38,087 bases of DNA from Hyphomonas sp. BRH_c22 (lineage in GTDB: Bacteria; Pseudomonadota; Alphaproteobacteria; Caulobacterales; Hyphomonadaceae), in the NCBI RefSeq assembly GCF_000961795.1, contig NZ_LADU01000012.1, positions 1 to 38,087 of the forward strand, given 5' to 3'. This document shows positions 1 to 7,611 of the stretch, piece after piece. The position numbers and the translations under genes were made by a program. The notes beneath the pieces were generated by a model, which made no database searches, was not told where the DNA came from, and saw only the letters and a program-made list of their open reading frames with translations. Position 1 is the stretch's first letter. Every line of letters begins with the position of its first letter.

Positions 1-216
1 GAGCTGAGGACCAAGAATCGATTACACTTCCCGTAAGTGATTGAAAAATATGGATAAAAAATATGGAATGTGGCACGTCACTCGCGCCAAACTAAACTAT
101 ATAAGCCGTTGATTTGCAAGCGGAAAAAACCCGACGATCTGTGCTGCTTCGGGTTAGGCGCGACATTCGGGGTTCGAACCTTGAACACCTCGAATAGGCA
201 TCCCGCGCTTTCGTCG

Positions 217-1383
217 TTAGCCTGTTTGGTAACAAGCCTGACGATGAATATGCGATGACGTTTCTGCTCCAGCCCGTGAAGAATGATGAGCGTGCACTTG
301 CCGGTGCGCCCATGATTGGCGCGGCTCAGAAACTTCTGGCGTATCTGGCCGAACATGATGCGATCGGCCTGACGAAGGGCAAGGCGTTTCGGGCGCATCG
401 AACAGCATTTCAGCCATTTGCGCATAGTCAGATCGAAGTGCGGCCTCAAGTTCAGGCGCTGGCGCGAGTCTGAGCGTTGGCGGTCGGGCCGTCTCATAAT
501 TTGCCCAGGCCGCCCGGAAGAAGACGGATTTGTGGAGCGCCACAGCTTCAAGAAGCGCCAGATCGCTCAGGGCCTGAGGCCTTGTTTTGGATCGGGCGAG
601 TTGCGCGAGGTCGTAATAGTGACGCGACATCCTCTCACCGAGCGGCCTCGCCGCATCCCGGTGCGCCAACATGTGAAGGATGGTCGCCTTTTCCCAGAAT
701 GTCCGGGCAGCTGACAAGGTCTTCACCGATACGCCTGGCTCTGAGAACAGGTCCGGAAACTGTTCGTTCACAAAGGGAAAGATGTCCCGCTGCTCTGCCG
801 GTAGGTGATCCGAGCGTGCGCCGAATTCGAGGCGAACGAACGAACGCACATAGGGCAGGGCGGCTGTCGCAGGCAGGCTTTCCGGATAGGTGAAGATCAG
901 CGTTTGCGGGTCATCATCTGAAGTTTTCAGAAGGACCGGTTTGCCAAGCGCTTCGCTCATCGCTTCTGACAGAGCGGCTTTGACCGAACCGCCGACTGCC
1001 TCAATGGCGCAGGCTTCGAGTTCGTCGAGCAAGGCCTTTCGGGTCTTATTGCTTGTCGCGTTGGCCGGGTCGCGCTCACCGGTGAAACCGAGATCATGGC
1101 GGTCAAGGCTGAGATCGATGTCTTCGGAGAAGCGGCGGATCAGGCCATAGGCTTTCGAAAGAGACGTGCCGCCTTTGAAGATCAGGCCGGGAATCCTATC
1201 GCCAAGTGAGAAAGCGCGCTTGATCGTCCAGCAGACCCAGAAGTCTTTCTCGACAATGGCGGCTTGCACGCCCATCCGCGCAGCCGTCTCCTGAAAGACC
1301 TCCGCGCGGATGGTTGCGGTTTCCTGCGCGAAACCATCCACTGTCAGGCCGCCGCGATCTGCTGAACCACCGGGCGCATCCAT
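217..1383 (-). CDS. abiEii: AbiEii/AbiGii-family nucleotidyltransferase toxin (type IV toxin-antitoxin), altered C-terminus
   Basis: The protein is 388 aa. It shows the nucleotidyltransferase core of AbiEii toxins: IVEKDFWVCW near residues 43-52, the GGTSLSK loop at 71-77 and the metal-binding pair D88-x-D90 (SEDIDLSL). AbiEii toxins of this family modify nucleotide or tRNA targets and are neutralised by AbiEi without a stable complex, which is the type IV definition. The gene follows the antitoxin and its start overlaps the antitoxin end by 40 bases. A downstream GTG (near residue 15) is a possible alternative start. The native-looking sequence runs to about residue 331 (the segment LRSDYAQMAEMLFDA). 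The last 55-60 residues are rich in His, Ser and Arg and do not look like the family; they are read antisense to a protein-like fragment on the plus strand. The toxin therefore probably lost its natural end by a recombination or deletion near 385-395. Whether it is still active cannot be told. Confidence 0.85.
   Translation of the reverse strand: MDAPGGSADRGGLTVDGFAQETATIRAEVFQETAARMGVQAAIVEKDFWVCWTIKRAFSLGDRIPGLIFKGGTSLSKAYGLIRRFSEDIDLSLDRHDLGFTGERDPANATSNKTRKALLDELEACAIEAVGGSVKAALSEAMSEALGKPVLLKTSDDDPQTLIFTYPESLPATAALPYVRSFVRLEFGARSDHLPAEQRDIFPFVNEQFPDLFSEPGVSVKTLSAARTFWEKATILHMLAHRDAARPLGERMSRHYYDLAQLARSKTRPQALSDLALLEAVALHKSVFFRAAWANYETARPPTLRLAPAPELEAALRSDYAQMAEMLFDAPETPCPSSGRSHHVRPDTPEVSEPRQSWAHRQVHAHHSSRAGAETSSHIHRQACYQTG
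255..390 (+). pseudogene. Possible remnant of an unrelated gene (5' fragment)
   Basis: On the plus strand, opposite the odd tail of the AbiEii gene, an ATG at 255 opens a frame that is protein-like up to about 390, with a segment APMIGAAQKLLAYLAEHDAI followed by GLTKGKAF. Composition and pattern look like a real helical N-terminal region, and I have a loose memory of uncharacterised proteins with an L-T-K-x-x-A-F segment, but I cannot name a family. After about 390 the frame turns into antisense of the AbiEii coding sequence. The simplest reading is a truncated gene joined to the end of abiEii. There is no convincing Shine-Dalgarno site. The call rests on amino-acid pattern only. Confidence 0.3.
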
Positions 1384-1937
1384 CCTGGTGCCTGAAGGGC
1401 ATCTTTAACGAGGGCGCGGCGGGTGTCGGCGTCAATCGTCCTGGAGAGGCGCGCTACGACGCTTGCATCCACCCCATCCTTGCCGAGATAGCGCAGCGCC
1501 TGGAACACTGCACCGGTCGGTTTGCCAGCGCCGACAAGGTTCCTGGCGGCGGCGTTGCGCATGATGATGGTCTGCGCCCCGATCTGCTTCGTGCGGCTTG
1601 GTCCATCTGTCAGATAGACAGCCTTCGCCGGAACCTGTGTGGTCAGGCCGAGCATGTTCGCCGCGCGCGCCGGCGAGACCTGGACGACGCGTCCATCCTT
1701 TCGGGCGATGGCGGCGGCGACAGCATCAGGATCGGGCGACAGGCGGCCCAGACGAGGACTCGTCTTCGGGTAGTCATAAATGCCCCGGGCGAGTCGACGG
1801 ATCACGCCCTGATCGGTCAGTCGCGACAGCGTCTGATCGACAGAGGCGCGCGAGCCGAGATCAAGGAAATCCGCGGGGGTAAAGACAGCCCCGCGTCCCT
1901 TGCCGATGATGCGGCGTTTGATCTTGTCGATGGCCAT
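1344..1937 (-). CDS. abiEi: AbiEi-type antitoxin / transcriptional repressor (DUF6088-like)
   Basis: This 197-aa protein is the antitoxin partner of the AbiEii toxin. The N-terminus (about residues 1-60: a helix, then VDQTLSRLTDQGVIRRLARGIYDYP) is the winged-helix domain typical of AbiEi antitoxins. The rest (about 65-197) matches the DUF6088/AbiEi antitoxin fold by pattern, with SPARAANMLGLTTQVPAKAV and YLTDGPSRT. In this class the antitoxin binds inverted repeats in its own promoter and represses the operon. Such a repeat sits directly upstream here. The start is supported by AAAGGAG seven bases before the ATG. The gene precedes the toxin and overlaps it by 40 bases, the standard abiE order and coupling. 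Confidence 0.85.
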   Translation of the reverse strand: MAIDKIKRRIIGKGRGAVFTPADFLDLGSRASVDQTLSRLTDQGVIRRLARGIYDYPKTSPRLGRLSPDPDAVAAAIARKDGRVVQVSPARAANMLGLTTQVPAKAVYLTDGPSRTKQIGAQTIIMRNAAARNLVGAGKPTGAVFQALRYLGKDGVDASVVARLSRTIDADTRRALVKDALQAPGWMRPVVQQIAAA

Positions 1938-1951
1938 AGCCGGCTCCTTTA

Positions 1952-1986
1952 TGTCAGAAAATAGGGCAAGTATTTCTGACAGTCAA
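1952..1986 (-). promoter_or_regulatory. abiE promoter with inverted-repeat operator
   Basis: Reading toward the antitoxin gene, a -35 TTGACT (1986-1981), a 17-base spacer and a -10 TATTTT (1963-1958) form a good sigma-70-type promoter. Superimposed is a perfect 9-bp inverted repeat, TGTCAGAAA (1952-1960) and TTTCTGACA (1973-1981), with a 12-base spacer. The arms cover the -10 and the start of the spacer, so a bound repressor would block polymerase. AbiEi-family antitoxins are known to autoregulate through inverted repeats, so this is the probable AbiEi operator. The predicted leader is only about 15 bases. Confidence 0.7.
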
Positions 1987-2547
1987 GGGGCTGATTGGTG
2001 TGTGGTTCGCCACATGGTAATGTAGGCTTGGGGCGCGTGAAAGCTAAACGGCGAGAGGACCGCGATCCGGCGTGTGCGTCGGTCAGGGGGCTGGTAGCTT
2101 GAGGTATGTTTCAAACCCTCGGACAAGGCGCGCTTCTGTCCGATGAAATGTAACTTGCCGAGCTTTGTGTTGAGCGTCCCGCTACTTAAGCCCAGTCCGG
2201 CAGTGCTGAGGTCAGGGCGAACTGGAGCCGACACCGTAATTCGGCTACGCTCAGGCCGTGCACCGGAATCGTGTCAACTGCAACGATACGTCATGCGTGC
2301 ATCATTCAATTTGCCTACGGAATGATATTGCCGGAATCGGCGACGGTAGTTTTCCACAGGTTTTTTGCAAGGTATTGATTCAATACAAAAATTGCAGTTC
2401 TTTCATCATCGAGTGGGAGTGATTTAGAGTCCTCCAGAAGGGGCCGGAACTTGCCAGAATACACCATGAATGCCTGGCCACATTGGACACCTGGCAGGCC
2501 GAAGGTCAGCCGGTCCGATGTTTCCAAGGTGGGTTCTCCTGGCAACC
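1987..2547. other. Intergenic stretch, no gene recognised
   Basis: About 560 bases between the abiE promoter and the end of the CYTH-CHAD gene hold only short open frames that I do not recognise. One minus-strand frame (2315-2578, 87 codons) overlaps the CYTH-CHAD stop by 31 bases. It looks moderately protein-like in its middle but has no family signature. The segment 2340-2400 is AT-rich and holds a perfect 7+1+7 palindrome, GTATTGA-T-TCAATAC, at 2372-2386, without a T-run to make it a terminator. The base composition is lower in GC than the flanks, which would fit decayed or transferred DNA. Confidence 0.4.
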
Positions 2548-4005
2548 TCAGCGCCAGAACCGCTTCATGTCGATCCAATCCTCATGGGCCTCGGCGGCCG
2601 CCTTAAGCAGCGCTTTGCGCTTGCCCCCAGCTAACAGCCGCGAAGCACCCGGATCATCGGCAAGCCCGAGTTTGCCCAAGACCTCCGGAGCGGTCGCAAA
2701 GTCGTTGAGCGCGCCAAGCTGGTCCTGAAGGACTTCCAGCCCAGCGACAAATTTCTTGTGCCGCCGCCGCTCGCGCTTGTGATCGAACAGGCTGGCGAAG
2801 AATTCCGACGCATAGCGCAGCTTCTTGGCATCCTTACGGACCTGGTGGCGGGCCTCGTCATCTACATGGGCGAGTTCGCGCCCTGCTTTTTTCACCTTGC
2901 GACGAAATCTGTCGAGCGCGGTAATGGCGAAGTTTCGCGCGGGCTGATGGGGATCGTGCGTGCCTCCGGGCGCCTCCAGCCAGTCGCCGCTCGCGGTCCA
3001 TTCCGTCAGATCGAGCGCAAGCGCCCGCACCCTTGCCTGTGCCAACACGTCTCCAACCCTGTCGTAGGCTGCCTCGCGCGCAGCAGCGATACGGTCGTGC
3101 AACGCGCCGGGTTTGGCGCGTTCGAGCAGCACGTCGAGATTGCGGGCATCACCCAGCTCAGCGGCTAGCCAGCGCAGTTCCTCACGCAGTGACACATGGA
3201 CTTCACCGCTGATCACCGGCTTGAAGATGGAAAAGGCGGAGCGTAAACGACGCAGCGCCACGCGCGCCTGGTGCAGTGCTTCCGCGTCTCGGCCAGCCAT
3301 CAACAACGCTTCATTCAGCCGAAACTGCCGCAGGCAACTCTGGACGATATGCCGGAAGGCGTCGGCCGCCGTCATCTCGTTGCTCAGCGTAACCGGCTCG
3401 GCCTTGACCTTCGTCCCGTCCGGCCCGGCCAGCCGATAGCCCCGCTCGGCCTTGCTCTGTACACCGAGGCGAACTGGCGCGACCGCATCAAGGCGGCGGG
3501 CGAGCGCAAACAGAGCGGCAGGTTCGCCCTTCTTCAGTTCAAGCTCGATTTCGCAGATCGTGGAGTGTCGTTCGGCCGCCACGGCCTCACCGCGATCCAG
3601 CGCCAGCTCGATCGTTGCGGTGCCGTCGCTGATAATCCAGCTCCTCCGTTCGATCCGCACCTCGAATGCGGGGCCAATGGCATCCGCCGCATCACCGAGC
3701 CGTACCCGGATCGGGGTTGTGCCGTCGAGGACCGGCGTATCATTGCGGACAGGGCGTTCCCATTCGGAGCGCACGAACAGCCCGGCGGCACTGGCACCGT
3801 TCGCCTTGACAGTCTGGATGCGCTTCTTGGCCGATCGGCGGATACGAAGCGAAAGTCCCAACTTCAACAGGACGTGATCGGGCGTATCGAAGTAGATCGC
3901 CCGTTGCTCGGCGATGTCAGGATTACCCGGAAACAATGCGGCGGCTTCGACCGCATCGGCCGCCTCCGTCGTCAGATCGAGCTTCAATTCCATTTCGTCC
4001 GCCAT
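2548..4005 (-). CDS. CYTH and CHAD domain-containing protein
   Basis: This 485-aa protein joins two polyphosphate-related domains. The CYTH domain (about 1-200) begins with the E-x-E-x-K signature (E4, E6, K8) of triphosphate tunnel enzymes and carries basic residues around 53-68. The CHAD domain (about 210-485) has the two His-led helices typical of this polyphosphate-binding fold: LHQARVALRRLRSAF at H245 and RHQVRKDAKKLRYASEFF near 385. The family is expected to hydrolyse a triphosphate or short polyphosphate, with CHAD targeting the protein to polyphosphate. The start is supported by AGAGGAC a few bases before the ATG. It stands alone, divergent from the HWE kinase gene. The substrate cannot be told from sequence. 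Confidence 0.9.
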   Translation of the reverse strand: MADEMELKLDLTTEAADAVEAAALFPGNPDIAEQRAIYFDTPDHVLLKLGLSLRIRRSAKKRIQTVKANGASAAGLFVRSEWERPVRNDTPVLDGTTPIRVRLGDAADAIGPAFEVRIERRSWIISDGTATIELALDRGEAVAAERHSTICEIELELKKGEPAALFALARRLDAVAPVRLGVQSKAERGYRLAGPDGTKVKAEPVTLSNEMTAADAFRHIVQSCLRQFRLNEALLMAGRDAEALHQARVALRRLRSAFSIFKPVISGEVHVSLREELRWLAAELGDARNLDVLLERAKPGALHDRIAAAREAAYDRVGDVLAQARVRALALDLTEWTASGDWLEAPGGTHDPHQPARNFAITALDRFRRKVKKAGRELAHVDDEARHQVRKDAKKLRYASEFFASLFDHKRERRRHKKFVAGLEVLQDQLGALNDFATAPEVLGKLGLADDPGASRLLAGGKRKALLKAAAEAHEDWIDMKRFWR

Positions 4006-4327
4006 GCACGTCCTCTTGCAACGTCTCGCTATTCAGCACGGCCGATATCGAATTATCAGCGCCAATCCATAATGCAGGACGATGTTTAATCACCCCAGAT
4101 TGATACAACGTTCCGAAAAATGTACGCTAAGTCGCGGTTCCGGGAAATGTGTGTTATTTATTGAATGAGCTTTCGTACCATTGATTGCCAGTCTTCGTTC
4201 CAGAAGAGCTCACAAATGATGTCTTGAAGAGGGGGGCATATGAAGTGGCGTTCTTTTGTCTCTGCTGGGCGCTGCTTGAAAGGTGTCGTCCACTCCGCTT
4301 CCGCGCCCAACCTGCAGGGCGCAACCG
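4006..4327. other. Divergent intergenic region
   Basis: About 320 bases separate the divergent CYTH-CHAD and HWE kinase genes and should hold both promoters. I see AT-rich stretches at 4045-4100 and 4150-4180. I checked for the alphaproteobacterial general-stress promoter (GGAAC, 16-17 bases, CGTT). GGAAC occurs on the minus strand near 4108 and 4134, but no CGTT is correctly spaced. No convincing operator was found. Confidence 0.35.
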
Positions 4328-5410
4328 ATGAATGATGTTTCGTTTGGCGACTTCTATGAGGCAAGTCCTGACGCGGTCGTCGTCATCGACCAGACAGGCA
4401 ACGTCCTGTTCGCCAATCGCCGGGTTGAGCCGCTGCTCGGTTATGTCCCGCAAGAACTCGTCGGGAGGCCACACAGTGTGCTTTTGCCAGCGCGGTACCA
4501 CGACACTCATACCGCTCATATTCGACGTTTCATGATTGATCCCGAGCCGCGCATGATGGGCACGGAGCTTGACCTTTACGCAAGACGCAAGGACGGGAGC
4601 GAGTTCAAGACCGAGATAAGCCTGAGCCCATATGCGGCCCCAGACGGCTTGGTCGTCATCGCTGCCATGCGGGATCGCGAGGCGTTGCATCCCATCAGGA
4701 GCGTTCTCGAATCTGATGTTGACGCACTGAAGGATATGCTGGCGCAAGTCCGGCACGATTTCGACCGGGTGCGTGCACAGGCCGGGATCGCAGCGATCGA
4801 ACATGAGAGTGCCCAGCGGTTGCAGCGTCTCATGATCGAAGATCTGCATCATCGTATAAAGAACATTTTTGCGATGGTCATCGGCATAACCTCGCAGACC
4901 CTGCGCACCGTTGATACCCTGGAACAGGGGCGAGTGGCTATTTCCAGCCGTCTGATCGCCATGGCCAAAGCGCAAGACCTTTTGCTGCGGGCGAATGAAT
5001 CCAGCACCGGGCTGGTTGACCTTATCAGTGCCGCCATAGAGCCATACGACAGTCAAGGTGCAGGGCGGATTATGGTCCAGGATACGCATATCGAGATCGG
5101 GCCGGAGGCGATCATGCCGCTCACCATGTCCTTCAACGAGTTGAGCACAAATGCGGTCAAGTACGGCGCCTTGTCCAACGAGACAGGGCGTGTCGACATC
5201 ACCTTCATGGTCGATGAAGCGAACCAGCTATGTTCGCTCACCTGGACGGAAACAGGCGGTCCAACGGTCCAGGAACCGGTTCAGCGCGGTTTCGGCAGGC
5301 GTTTGCTCGGCGCCCTTGCCGCTCAGCTTCACGGCGACGTCCGGATGCGATATGAATCAGCTGGACTGGTTTACCAGCTCGACATTCCCCTAGCCTTAAT
5401 ACGCAGCTGA
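4328..5410 (+). CDS. PAS-domain HWE-family sensor histidine kinase
   Basis: The protein is 360 aa from the ATG at 4328. An in-frame ATG at 4283 would add 15 residues, but those look non-coding and 4328 starts the PAS domain directly. A soluble PAS domain spans about residues 8-116 (FYEASPDAVVVIDQTGNVLF, with ARRKDGSEF). The dimerisation/phosphoacceptor segment EDLHHRIKN gives H175 as phosphoacceptor. The ATP-binding part has the N-box NELSTNAVKYG (N275) and the W-x-E motif at W306-x-E308, so it is an HWE kinase. The usual N-box His is Asn here. There are no membrane segments, so it should sense a cytosolic signal. The next two genes (an HWE paralogue and a receiver protein) are co-directional, and the receiver is a plausible phosphate acceptor. 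Confidence 0.88.
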   Translation: MNDVSFGDFYEASPDAVVVIDQTGNVLFANRRVEPLLGYVPQELVGRPHSVLLPARYHDTHTAHIRRFMIDPEPRMMGTELDLYARRKDGSEFKTEISLSPYAAPDGLVVIAAMRDREALHPIRSVLESDVDALKDMLAQVRHDFDRVRAQAGIAAIEHESAQRLQRLMIEDLHHRIKNIFAMVIGITSQTLRTVDTLEQGRVAISSRLIAMAKAQDLLLRANESSTGLVDLISAAIEPYDSQGAGRIMVQDTHIEIGPEAIMPLTMSFNELSTNAVKYGALSNETGRVDITFMVDEANQLCSLTWTETGGPTVQEPVQRGFGRRLLGALAAQLHGDVRMRYESAGLVYQLDIPLALIRS

Positions 5411-5450
5411 GATACTCGCAGCGGCGTTTCAGTCGAGGAGCCAAACCGGT

Positions 5451-6506
5451 ATGACGAAAACGCCTGAAACTTCCACGCAACAGGATGACGCCGAAGCCGA
5501 CGTCGAGGGCTTCAAAAAAGATCTGGGACCTTTCGTCGTCGCGGCTGAAACCACCCGAATGCCGATGGTTTTCACCGATGCAAAGCAGGCCAACAATTCC
5601 ATCATCTTTGCCAATGACAGCTTCGTTGATCTCATCGGATACCAACGCGACGAGATCCTGGGGCAAGGTTTCAACTTCGTCCTGGCAAGCGATACCGATG
5701 CCGACGCGCTGGCAGCGATCGCTTCCACGTTTGAAGACGGGTTCTGTGGGTCAGTGGAGATATGTTGCCGCAGAAAGGATGGCAGCCCGTTCTGGGCCGA
5801 CATCTTCCTCAGCGCGGTGCAGGACGAGAGCGGCGACACCATCCAGCATTTCGCATCGTTTGTGGACCTCACCCGTCACAGGGAGGAGCAGGCACGTTCG
5901 GGGATGCTGATCGATGAATTGAACGATCGCGTCAGAAACATGCTCGCGGCGGTTCAATCGATCGTCTCTCAGGCATTCCGAAAGAATGTTGATCCAACGG
6001 CAACTCGCGACTTTATCACGCTGCGTATTGCGGCGCTGTCCCGTTCCCATGCCTTGTTGTCCCATGGCGACTGGGGAAGGGCCGGACTGCGCGAAATTGT
6101 CGAGAACGCATTGCAACCGTTTACCAGCAGCGACGTTAAGACAGGACGATACGTGGTGACGGGGGACGATGTCCGTCTTTCACCCAAGCGCGCATTGGCT
6201 CTGGGCATCGCGCTTCACGAGCTTGTGCTGAACGCGGTAATTCATGGTGCTTTCTCCAATGATGCGGGATCGATCATCGTGTCATGGTCTAAGGAGCCGA
6301 AACCGGATGGTGATCGTTTGATACTGGTTTGGCGCGAGAAAGACGGTCCATCCGTCACGCCATCCCCGAAACCCGGCTTCGGCTCACGTGTGATCGAAGA
6401 TGGCCTTGCCCATGAACTGGAAGCCGAGGTGCACATGGACTATCTGGAGGACGGCGTGATCTGCACAATCGACATGGCAGCACCCCGCGATGGCCGCGAT
6501 GAGTAA
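5451..6506 (+). CDS. LOV-like PAS / HWE kinase homologue lacking photoactive Cys and phosphoacceptor His
   Basis: This 351-aa protein has a PAS domain (about 33-145) whose sequence follows LOV photoreceptors: SIIFANDSFVDLIGY, then GQGFNFVL, DTDADALAAI and RRKDGSPFW. In LOV domains the GxNCRFLQ cysteine forms the flavin adduct; the aligned residue is F74. The usual flavin-contact Asn residues also look replaced (Cys near 106, Ala near 116), and so does the switch Gln (Phe near 137). The kinase half keeps HELVLNAVIHG (N-box with the HWE His) and W-R-E, but the phosphoacceptor motif reads ELNDRVRN, with D159 where His is expected. It is probably a non-phosphorylating partner that could bind ATP and regulate the neighbouring kinase or receiver. 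The gene lies 40 bases after the first kinase gene and overlaps the receiver gene. Confidence 0.88.
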   Translation: MTKTPETSTQQDDAEADVEGFKKDLGPFVVAAETTRMPMVFTDAKQANNSIIFANDSFVDLIGYQRDEILGQGFNFVLASDTDADALAAIASTFEDGFCGSVEICCRRKDGSPFWADIFLSAVQDESGDTIQHFASFVDLTRHREEQARSGMLIDELNDRVRNMLAAVQSIVSQAFRKNVDPTATRDFITLRIAALSRSHALLSHGDWGRAGLREIVENALQPFTSSDVKTGRYVVTGDDVRLSPKRALALGIALHELVLNAVIHGAFSNDAGSIIVSWSKEPKPDGDRLILVWREKDGPSVTPSPKPGFGSRVIEDGLAHELEAEVHMDYLEDGVICTIDMAAPRDGRDE

Positions 6507-6870
6507 GCTCCCCGCCGGTCTGCGGATTTTGGTCGTCGAGGATGAAATGCTCGTCCTTATGGGAATTCAAGACATGCTTGACGGTCTCGGCTGCGACTCC
6601 GTCAGCGCGGCCGCTACGAATGAGCAGGCCATAACCATTCTCAAGGCCCAGCATATTGATGCTGCCCTGCTGGACCTGAACCTCAATGGCGTCAGAAGCT
6701 ATCCGGTGGCAGACTTGCTGGCGGAGCGCGGCGTCCCCTTTGCTTTCGCGACCGGCTATGGCGGGCATGGCCTGCGGGACGTGGACCGGGAGCGTCCCTT
6801 GCTCACAAAGCCTTTTGTATGTGATGATCTGGAGAAGGTGCTTACCGGTCTGCTGGCTATTGCAGAGTAG
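6490..6870 (+). CDS. Single-domain response regulator of the FAT-GUY type
   Basis: The protein is 126 aa and consists only of a receiver domain. The acidic pocket is VVEDE (residues 15-19), the phosphoacceptor is D62 in LLDLNLNG, and the conserved Lys lies in LLTKPFV. The segment PFAFATGYG matches the F-A-T-G-(U)-Y signature of single-domain regulators that work with HWE/HisKA2 kinases in alphaproteobacteria. It lacks an output domain, so it should act by protein contact or as a phosphate sink. The start is at 6490, or at an in-frame ATG at 6499; either overlaps the end of the preceding HWE gene, which implies translational coupling. Since that upstream protein lacks its phosphoacceptor His, phosphate more likely comes from the first kinase. 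Confidence 0.88.
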   Translation: MAAMSKLPAGLRILVVEDEMLVLMGIQDMLDGLGCDSVSAAATNEQAITILKAQHIDAALLDLNLNGVRSYPVADLLAERGVPFAFATGYGGHGLRDVDRERPLLTKPFVCDDLEKVLTGLLAIAE

Positions 6871-6997
6871 CCGGAATTCGGAGGACGAGCGATTCCCTGT
6901 ACGCTGTCAGGCTAACGGCAGCGCCGAGTTGCCAAGAATCGCATTGAGCTATGACCAAACGAAACAATGAACGGTCTTCGCCATCAGTATCCCCATG

Positions 6998-7072
6998 CTA
7001 CCAGCGCCAGATGTGCGTTGATCCCAGGAGTAGCGCACCCGTGATCTCTGGCTTGACCGTATGCTGGTACAG
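6998..7072 (-). pseudogene. Remnant of a MerC-family gene (3' end only)
   Basis: The minus strand encodes a 24-residue tail ending TGALLLGSTHIWRW-stop. It matches the C-terminus of the complete MerC-family gene at 15500-15877 (TGALLLGSAHVWRW). At DNA level 7001-7044 and 15530-15573 agree at 40 of 44 positions. Similarity ends upstream of about 7072, and there is no start or membrane domain. This is the leftover of a duplicated or displaced merC gene. It sits on the opposite strand just before the DsrE-family gene and about 8 kb from its intact relative, with the metal efflux operon in between. Confidence 0.65.
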
Positions 7073-7153
7073 CCCTTTACCGGACCGGCCAGTGCCATGC
7101 ACGGGGATACCCCCTCATTCGGAAGCAGGCAGGATACCCATGGAGTTCCAGGC

Positions 7154-7507
7154 ATGAAACACCTCATCATCCTCAACGATCCGCCCTATGGCAGTGAGCG
7201 CAGCTATAACGGCCTGCGCATGGCGCACGCGCTGGCCAAGCACGATACGGCTGGCGAAGTTAGCGTCTTCCTGATGGCGGATGCTGTACTCTGTGCAAAA
7301 CAGGGACAGACTACACCGCACGGCTACTACAATCTCGAACGCATGCTGCGGCGCGTCCTGTCGGCACGAGGCTGCGTCCTGATGTGTGGAACCTGCATGG
7401 ATGCGCGCGGCCTCGCTGACACCGACATGCTCGAAGGCGCCACGCGCTCAACCATGGATGAACTCGCCGAAACGACTCTCGCTGCGGACAAGGTGATCGT
7501 GTTCTGA
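7154..7507 (+). CDS. DsrE family (sulfur-relay-like) protein
   Basis: The protein is 117 aa from the ATG at 7154, which has GGAG eight bases upstream; longer frames upstream are not supported. It has the DsrE/DsrF/YchN-like fold pattern: KHLIILNDPPYGSERSYNGLRMAHAL at the N-terminus, a central VSVFLMADAV strand, and RRVLSARGCVLMCGTCMDARGL, with C74, C78 and C81. In DsrE/TusD proteins a Cys near this position carries persulfide. A sulfur-carrier or redox role is possible, but the substrate is unknown. The gene stands alone between the MerC remnant and the metal efflux operon (convergent with tolC). Confidence 0.85.
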   Translation: MKHLIILNDPPYGSERSYNGLRMAHALAKHDTAGEVSVFLMADAVLCAKQGQTTPHGYYNLERMLRRVLSARGCVLMCGTCMDARGLADTDMLEGATRSTMDELAETTLAADKVIVF

Positions 7508-7611
7508 CTGAGGGAGACACGCGTCCATGAACTCCAGAATAAGCTGGCTCATCATCGACTGGGAGCAAGCGTGAGCCCGATTACGTCACAGCCGGTGCCT
7601 GCGGGTTTTTG

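Noticed and set aside
170..188. GGTTCGAACC, looking like a tRNA T-arm
   Set aside because: The flanking stem does not pair and no acceptor, D or anticodon arms are present; it is a simple palindrome.
2315..2578. Hypothetical 87-codon gene on the minus strand
   Set aside because: It overlaps the CYTH-CHAD end, its ATG has no clear ribosome-binding site and no family is recognised.
4100..4140. GGAAC motifs as general-stress (EcfG) promoters
   Set aside because: No CGTT at the required spacing on either strand.
7565..7600. Terminator-like CCCG/CGGG with TTTTT after the DsrE-family gene
   Set aside because: The stem is only about 4 bp with a loop of roughly 20 bases.
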